Assembly (NCBI GenBank): GCA_024734495.1
Contig: JALMQS010000128.1
Coordinates: forward strand, 25,336,711-25,400,710
Source of the DNA: Forficula auricularia
Taxonomy: Eukaryota; Arthropoda; Insecta; Dermaptera; Forficulidae
DNA: 64,000 bases
Reading direction: 5' to 3'
Position 1 is the first letter of the stretch; each line of letters begins with the position of its first letter. Both the position numbers and the translations under genes were made by a program. This document shows positions 58,673 to 64,000 of the stretch, in pieces. Under the pieces are notes generated by a model. That model worked only from the letters and a program-made list of their open reading frames with translations, made no database searches and had not been told where the DNA came from.

Positions 58673-59429
58673 CTTTGATTATTTTTTTGAAAAAAATAAT
58701 TTTATATATTTTTTAGTTTTATTCTATAGATTTGTTTGAATCTCTCCCTAACGCCTAGAGATTATGCAACCTATTCGGATTCTTGCCTTCGGGCTTGCAT
58801 ACCTTACAGGCGCGCTTATCTTGAATGATTTTTCTTTCATTACAAATTAAATTTCAAACTAAGAAAGCTATTTATATATTTTTTAATCATATATGGTACA
58901 CATTCAGAGTTATTTTGAGAAGAACCTCTAGGCACATACATTTTTTTTGAAATCATAAGTTTTTTTTGGCTAAAATAGAAGAATAGTTTAATAAGAAATA
59001 AATCAAAGAATGATTGATTCTTTTGCTTTCTATATTGTATTGAATGTTAAACCATGATAATCGTGTATTTTAAAATAGTTTAAAACAAAGCATAAGGACT
59101 CACTAATTTATATACTACTTCAAAAACAATTGACTAATAATAATGGGAAAACGTTGGTTTTTAAAAGAAACAAAACTTGTTTTTCTCTCATTATAATATG
59201 TCTATTTAAACTTCTTATACTATTTACATTAAATAGAATACATGCTATAACGAGTTTACTATCTTAATAAATAGTAGAATAACTCTAGAAGCTAATAACT
59301 AACTTATCTACCTATTATATACTTATCGATAAAATTTCTGAGCTACAAATAAATAGTATGCGCCTGTTTGTTAAGAAAAGTGATAATATATTGAAACAGT
59401 AATAAATCAATCATGAATAGAATATCGTC

Positions 59430-59606
59430 GCCTTAGAGTGTAAACCTGCTAAATCCATTTTTTATCTTAAAATTACGATCGTAAGCTGTAGAAAAATAAA
59501 GTGAAAAATAGTTTCTTTCCATAACAACAAAATTAAATTTTGTTTGTTTTTTCTCTGCCCTTTAAAATTTCTTTGTTGTGAGTGAGCAGGTTTACACTCC
59601 AAGGCG
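59430..59606. repeat. MITE family M1, copy 3 (shorter)
   Basis: It has the best-preserved ends of the family (GCCTTAGAGTGTAAACCTGC, GCAGGTTTACACTCCAAGGC) but lacks the central GATGCAGC portion. Confidence 0.75.
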
Positions 59607-59691
59607 ATGATATTTTAAAAATAAACAGTATATTAATTAAATATAAAATGGAAACTTTAATTATTAAATTCTAATGATTTTTTTGTCTTAG

Positions 59692-59876
59692 ATGTGGTCC
59701 TGGTTATTTCGGCTCGCCATTAAATGGAATTAGCTGCACTCTATGCGAATGTCGAGGCGGCCCTTGTGATCCGCTTACAGGACGATGCCTAGAATGTCCT
59801 GGTAACACAGAGGGATGGTCTTGTGAAAGATGCAAGTCTGGATTTTGGGGAACTCCTTCAAATGCTTCATGTTTCG
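59692..59876 (+). CDS. wb: Laminin alpha exon: LE repeat of domain III
   Basis: AG at 59690-59691 precedes the exon. The first base completes a split Arg codon, then CGPGYFGSP, CTLCECRGGPCDPLTGRCLEC and GWSCERCKSGFWG give regular LE spacing. The exon must end at 59876 to join ACACDPLGS of the next exon, so its donor is GTTCGG, the weakest in this gene; another GT five bases on (59882) would break the frame. Confidence 0.92.
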
Positions 59877-60015
59877 GTTCGGTTCTTTTTATTTTATTAT
59901 TATTTTTTTAAGTATATATTAGTTTCTGACTAGGATAGGTATTCAGAAGTATGAATTTAGCTCACTTATCTCTTGTTAATTAAGTCGTTAAGAAAATGTG
60001 ATCAAGTACACTTAA

Positions 60016-60588
60016 GGCGATTCGGGATTGTTTATCATTTTTATAAGAAAATTCTCAAATTTTTACCATCGAATCATTGATGTATTAAATATTTATTTCC
60101 CAAATTTGAAGTTGATCGTCTGTCTCTTTACCGAGAAACAAGTTATTGAAAATTGTCCTTTTAACATGGAAGTAAATGGACCGAGCTTTTAAAAGGGCTA
60201 TAACTTCTATACAAACTATACCATTTTCAACAAATTTATACAGATCAATAATTCAACTTTTATGAATCGAATACATTTTTTAATAGATTTGACTGTCTAG
60301 TTTATTAGTTATTCATAAATATAAAAATAAAAAGTAATTTTGCAGCCAACCGAATATAACAAAAGCACTAGTATAGAATTTCAACTCTATTTCTTGAAAT
60401 CGTTTTTGAGATAAATAAATGTTTTTATAATTTATCTTAATATTCTTTTTATTAAAATTATCAAAACAAAGATTTTTATTTGAAATTAACCTCAAACCAA
60501 AAATTTAATTGGCAGACGTTGCCACTCTGCAGAAATACAAAATATTTTTTCCAAGATCAACCTGATAGATAAGCTGTCCCGAACTCCC
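60016..60588. mobile_element. TTAA-flanked element family P1, best copy
   Basis: TTAA at 60012-60015 and 60589-60592; terminal repeats GGCGATTCGGGATTGTTTAT and, inverted, GGGAGTTCGGGACAGCTTAT. It lies in the last laminin intron. Confidence 0.88.
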
Positions 60589-61129
60589 TTAAAGAAAATT
60601 TCCAAATTTTCTTAAATTCTAATCCATCAAATTAAATTTATTATTTGCTTCTGTATTCCTCACTAGGGCGTACTTCATAGTCTTAAGAATATTATCATCA
60701 TTCCTAATTCTTATATATAATCAGATTAATAATGGTATACTTGGCCAGCAAAAGAACTGTAACTTAAGTTGGAATGTAGAAAACACATTTTGACTTATTA
60801 TAACCTTCTTCAGACCGAAGTCATTTTGATGATGAGGAAAATGTAATCCGAAGGCCCGGAATGTAAAAGATGTTTGAGGATTTAAAAATCATTAATTTTT
60901 AATGACTTTGGTTCTATGTATGTATTCACATTGGTCTCTGAAAGACTTAATATTCTAAAATGGTTGTTCAGACAGGCCCTAGATAAATCTATTTGTGCTC
61001 TAGTTGTCTAACTATATTAAAGTGAATTAATTTTATAATTTTTAAAAGAAATTAATTTCAAAAGATTAGTCCAACTCTATATACCTAAGTTATAATATAA
61101 CATATTAGTACAAGATCCTGAATTAGGTA

Positions 61130-61950
61130 GACCTTCACATATCGAGTTTCCTAAAGAAATTAATATTTTGATAATATAATGTATTAATAAACAAAACTTG
61201 ATAATAACTTTTAAGGAGTTCGGTGTTGGTTCTAGGTGAAACATTTTAATATAATAATAAAACTTGAGTAAGATACGAGGTAGGTTTCACAAAAAAGAAA
61301 TAAAACAAAATAGAGTTTTGAATTCGATATATTTCGGGGTTAGCCCATCATCAGGAGTCTAATAAAATTGATTATATATTGGAAAAATAGTTTTAGCCAG
61401 TTCAAATCTCAATAGAAAATATTAATTCTTAGAACAACTTCTCCTCTTCCCCTACTTTCCCCTCACCACATACATTTAAAATTTTTTTAAAAATTGTTAC
61501 TTGTAAAGCTATTTTTCCAATATATAATCAGTTTTCTTAGACTCCTGAAAACTTGATAAGGTCGACATCCAATTTCCATGCATAGCTATTTTATCTAATT
61601 TATTAGATTTATTGATTTATTTATTTTTTAATTATCTACATTTTCATATATAAAGAAAACTCAAAATAAAGAAAACTCTATAACTATAAAATACTAATTC
61701 GTTGTTACCTGATGATACCCTGTCTATTCCAGAGAAAAAAGATGGCGACCCAACTTTGGCATTTTATATACATATTTTAGTCTCGATTGGTAATATATTT
61801 ATCCAGAAACTCGATAACTACATTTATGTAATAAAATTAACATCTTTAATTTTTTATTAAGGAAATTGGATGTCGACCCTATCAAGTTTTTTTATTAATA
61901 CATTATATTATCAAAATATTAATTTCATTAGGAAACTTGATAGGTGAAGG
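61130..61950. repeat. Foldback complex with hammerhead-like core
   Basis: The outer arms 61130-61200 and 61870-61950 are inverted (TATTTTGATAATATAATGTA). Inside is the GTTGGTTCTAGGTGAAACAT repeat. The minus-strand core CTGATGA, GGG/CCC stem and GAAA is at 61354-61332, the copy closest to the hammerhead consensus, and a partner arm lies near 61510-61550. Confidence 0.7.
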
Positions 61951-62193
61951 GCGACCTAAGTAGGGATCTTAGACTATATAGATTTATCAGATTGGTTGGT
62001 TTCGGTGGATAAGCCATTGGCCCGGATACCTCTTTGGCACATCATTCATTTCCCGAGAAGGTCATAAAACAAGCTTCATGACATAATAAAAATCATACAT
62101 AACATTACTAGAACATCTCGTGATTTTTTCTAAATATAGAAGTCTATCAAAATGTTGATTAAATTAGCTAGTTAGTATTTAATACCCATTTAA

Positions 62194-62852
62194 GGTAGTT
62201 GTTTCACCATATGGGTTTTCTTAGGATTTCTTTGAAATTTAGACAGAAATTTATGAACAATATAGTTCCGGATATATTAAATTCCAAAGAAAGAGTTTTT
62301 CAGACTCTTATACATTGCACTATACGGGATATCGGAAAGTTTACATACATATTTAATTATAATTAAGAAACTCTTCTTATTATTGTTTTAAAAAAACTAA
62401 ACCAACATTAAACAATAACTAATACATTTTTTAAGAAAATTTTAATTCATAGTTACAACACAGTTACTAACATAATAATGAATAAATAATAAAAAATGTA
62501 TAATGAAAATCAAACTGGCAACAACGCATTTATTTAACCTAAAAAGTGGGTTAACTTTAGTAATTTTTTTGACCTTTTTTCACTTTAGCCATTATCGCAA
62601 CAGCTTTCAATCGCTTATTAAGAACTTTTTGTTTTATAAATCTCCCTTTATAATGTACTTTATCTGAAATTTCTATGATAAAATATATACAAACTCGGAC
62701 AGTGTTGGCAGATTTGTCAAACGAGCACGGGATTGGCTAGTAGTGGTACATAAACAGCAAAAAGTTTTGGGCTTATGAATTATGAATCCTTATTGTCTGT
62801 TCTATATACTCTAGCATTAACTTTTTGCTAGTATTGTCGCGAAACAACTACC
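62194..62852. mobile_element. TTAA-flanked element family P2b, copy 2
   Basis: TTAA at 62190-62193 and 62853-62856; ends GGTAGTTGTTTCACC and CGCGAAACAACTACC. It matches 46659-47366 in the opposite orientation. Confidence 0.85.
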
Positions 62853-62961
62853 TTAATCTAAACTCAAACATGAATCGTTATCATTTTAGAACAAACTTCA
62901 ACTAAAATTTGCTCTTATGTAAAAATTGCCAAAATATATTTGAAACCCTATACTTCTAGAG

Positions 62962-63427
62962 CAGCGGTCGGGGAACCGGGGTAAATTACCCCAAATGGGC
63001 CAACAATGAAACTATCGGGGGTAATAAGGACACATTTTCTATTTTCTATTTTATAAACTATTATAGTATTTTTACTTTAATAGCTTTTCCAGAAATTCAA
63101 AATCGTTCGACTTTATTAAAAGTAAAAACGAAGAACAGAGATATGCTGTATTCAAATTGCGCTCACGTCAAAAAATCATAATTTTCAAGTCATTTTAGCA
63201 AAAATGAAACATCATTTTTCTAAAATGTAAAAGCGTTTGAATTATGTTAATGTTTACAATTTTTATTTACTTACAGATAGTTTCCATGTAAATTTCAATT
63301 AATTCAATAAATAATAAATAAAATATACATTTACCTTGCTTTTTTTTTGCTTTTCAGAATCTAGGGGTAACAGCGACCTATGCAACAATGTTTTGGGGTA
63401 ATGGCTAAAAAAATTCCCCGACCTCTG
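62962..63427. mobile_element. hAT-type MITE with 8-bp target duplication
   Basis: Ends CAGCGGTCGGGGAA and TTCCCCGACCTCTG; exact duplications TTCTAGAG at 62954-62961 and 63428-63435. It lies about 120 bp upstream of the last laminin exon. Confidence 0.9.
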
Positions 63428-63548
63428 TTCTAGAGTCATGATTATAATTAGGAAAAGATATTAAATTTAAATAAAATAAAACATAAATTAAATTAAATAA
63501 GTAAATATTAATATTAATAATATGAAAATTCTTAAAAATTGTTTGTAG

Positions 63549-63836
63549 CTTGCGCGTGTGATCCTCTGGGCTCCGAGGGATCGACGTGCAATCCTGAAAC
63601 AGGCCAATGTTCTTGCCTGGAACACTATACGGGGCGTGCTTGTGGCGATTGTGTCCAGGGACATGGTAATGTCACTGCAGGGTGTCCATCGTGTACATGC
63701 CATGGCTTAGGCGCCGCTTCTCGAGACTGTAACTCCAAAACAGGCGAATGTACATGTCTTCCGGGTGTTGCCGGAGAGAACTGCGAGTTTTGTTTAGAAA
63801 ACCATTATGGACTTCAAGCATCACGAGGCTGTTCTG
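63549..63836 (+). CDS. wb: Laminin alpha exon: two LE repeats; gene continues beyond the window
   Basis: AG at 63547-63548 precedes the exon and GTGAGT at 63837 follows. Two bases complete a split Ala codon, then 95 codons plus one base. CACDPLGSEGSTCNPETGQCSC and CTCHGLGAASRDCNSKTGECTC are two LE starts with normal disulfide spacing; GLQASRGC matches GLQSARGC of alpha-2. Open frame past the donor is intronic. The remaining domain III, coiled-coil and G-domain exons must lie to the right. Confidence 0.95.
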
Positions 63837-64000
63837 GTGAGTTGAAATTCCAACTAAATTTTTATATAGATATATTTTTAGAATTTACACCAAATAAATG
63901 TACCAAGGTCCTAGTATGTACAAAAAGAAGAAACGAGACAGGAATGCATCAAAATTAACCAAGAAAACTTAGAAGGAGTTAAGGAATTTCGCTACCTAGG

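Larger units (their letters stand above)
55190..59120. repeat. Widely spaced inverted repeat and other repeats in laminin intron 9
   Basis: 55560-55985 and 58705-59100 are inverted copies (CAAGCGCGCCTGTAAGGTAT, CCGAATCGGTTGCATAATCT) 2.7 kb apart. Between or beside them are a direct repeat pair (55345-55510, 56222-56370; AGCAACCAG and CACTTGACG wording), a palindrome 56405-56800 (AGTAAGAACG ends), a G-rich Helitron-like tail 57120-57220, a family T copy and a Harbinger MITE. Confidence 0.72.
1773..63836 (+). other. wb: Laminin subunit alpha (alpha-1/2, wing blister type), partial gene span
   Basis: This is the span of eleven plus-strand exons, about 2.8 kb coding (about 928 residues). Laminin alpha chains join beta and gamma chains as secreted heterotrimers; LN domains polymerise in basement membranes. 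Domain order seen: LN, LE1 to LE4 and half of LE5, an L4 module, then further LE repeats. L4 after only about 4.5 LE repeats is the known arrangement of vertebrate alpha-1/2 and Drosophila wing blister; alpha-3/5 chains have many more LE repeats first. The first LN residues, signal peptide, later LE/L4 modules, coiled coil and G domains are outside the window, and I found no upstream LN exon in 1-1772. Introns range from 2.2 to 23.5 kb. The family call is secure; the ortholog symbol is inference. Confidence 0.93.

Noticed and set aside
63837..63958. Extension of the last laminin exon to the stop
   Set aside because: Cysteine spacing ends at the GTGAGT donor; the rest is Lys/Asn-rich intron translation.

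Overview
The window is AT-rich animal genomic DNA, dense in transposable elements. Coding sequence is split into short exons with GT/AG borders. By eye the organism is an arthropod, because the window holds a laminin alpha gene of the alpha-1/2 (wing blister) type and an antisense ionotropic receptor (IR) gene, and the IR family is characteristic of arthropods and other protostomes. I cannot name the species.

Plus strand: eleven exons of one laminin alpha gene run across the whole window, from position 1773 to 63836. Both gene ends lie outside. In order they encode the laminin N-terminal (LN) domain, EGF-like (LE) repeats, one L4 (domain IV) module split over three exons, and more LE repeats. 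LN, about four and a half LE, then L4 is the layout of alpha-1/2 chains, not alpha-3/5 chains. Exon phases agree at every junction except the one entering the L4 domain, which is off by one base. The LN domain carries a large arginine-rich then acidic insertion and a shortened C-terminal half.

Minus strand: the 23.5 kb second laminin intron (4891-28382) holds a complete nine-exon IR gene from a signal-peptide exon (21814) to a stop codon (9043). It has the extracellular region, ligand-binding halves, M1/pore, M3 and M4 segments. Three single-base frame breaks suggest a decaying pseudogene or assembly indels.

The rest is mostly mobile DNA: hAT-type elements with 8-bp target duplications, Helitron-like elements with TC and CTAG ends, TTAA-flanked and TTA-flanked MITEs, a deleted mariner, a LINE reverse-transcriptase fragment, tRNA-derived SINEs, a 20-bp-unit minisatellite and many long foldback palindromes. 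Several foldback elements carry a motif resembling the hammerhead ribozyme core. Two tandem tRNA-like genes with an expanded D-loop lie in laminin intron 3.

The laminin product would act in basement membranes and the IR in a sensory-cell membrane. They share only the locus; no functional link is implied.
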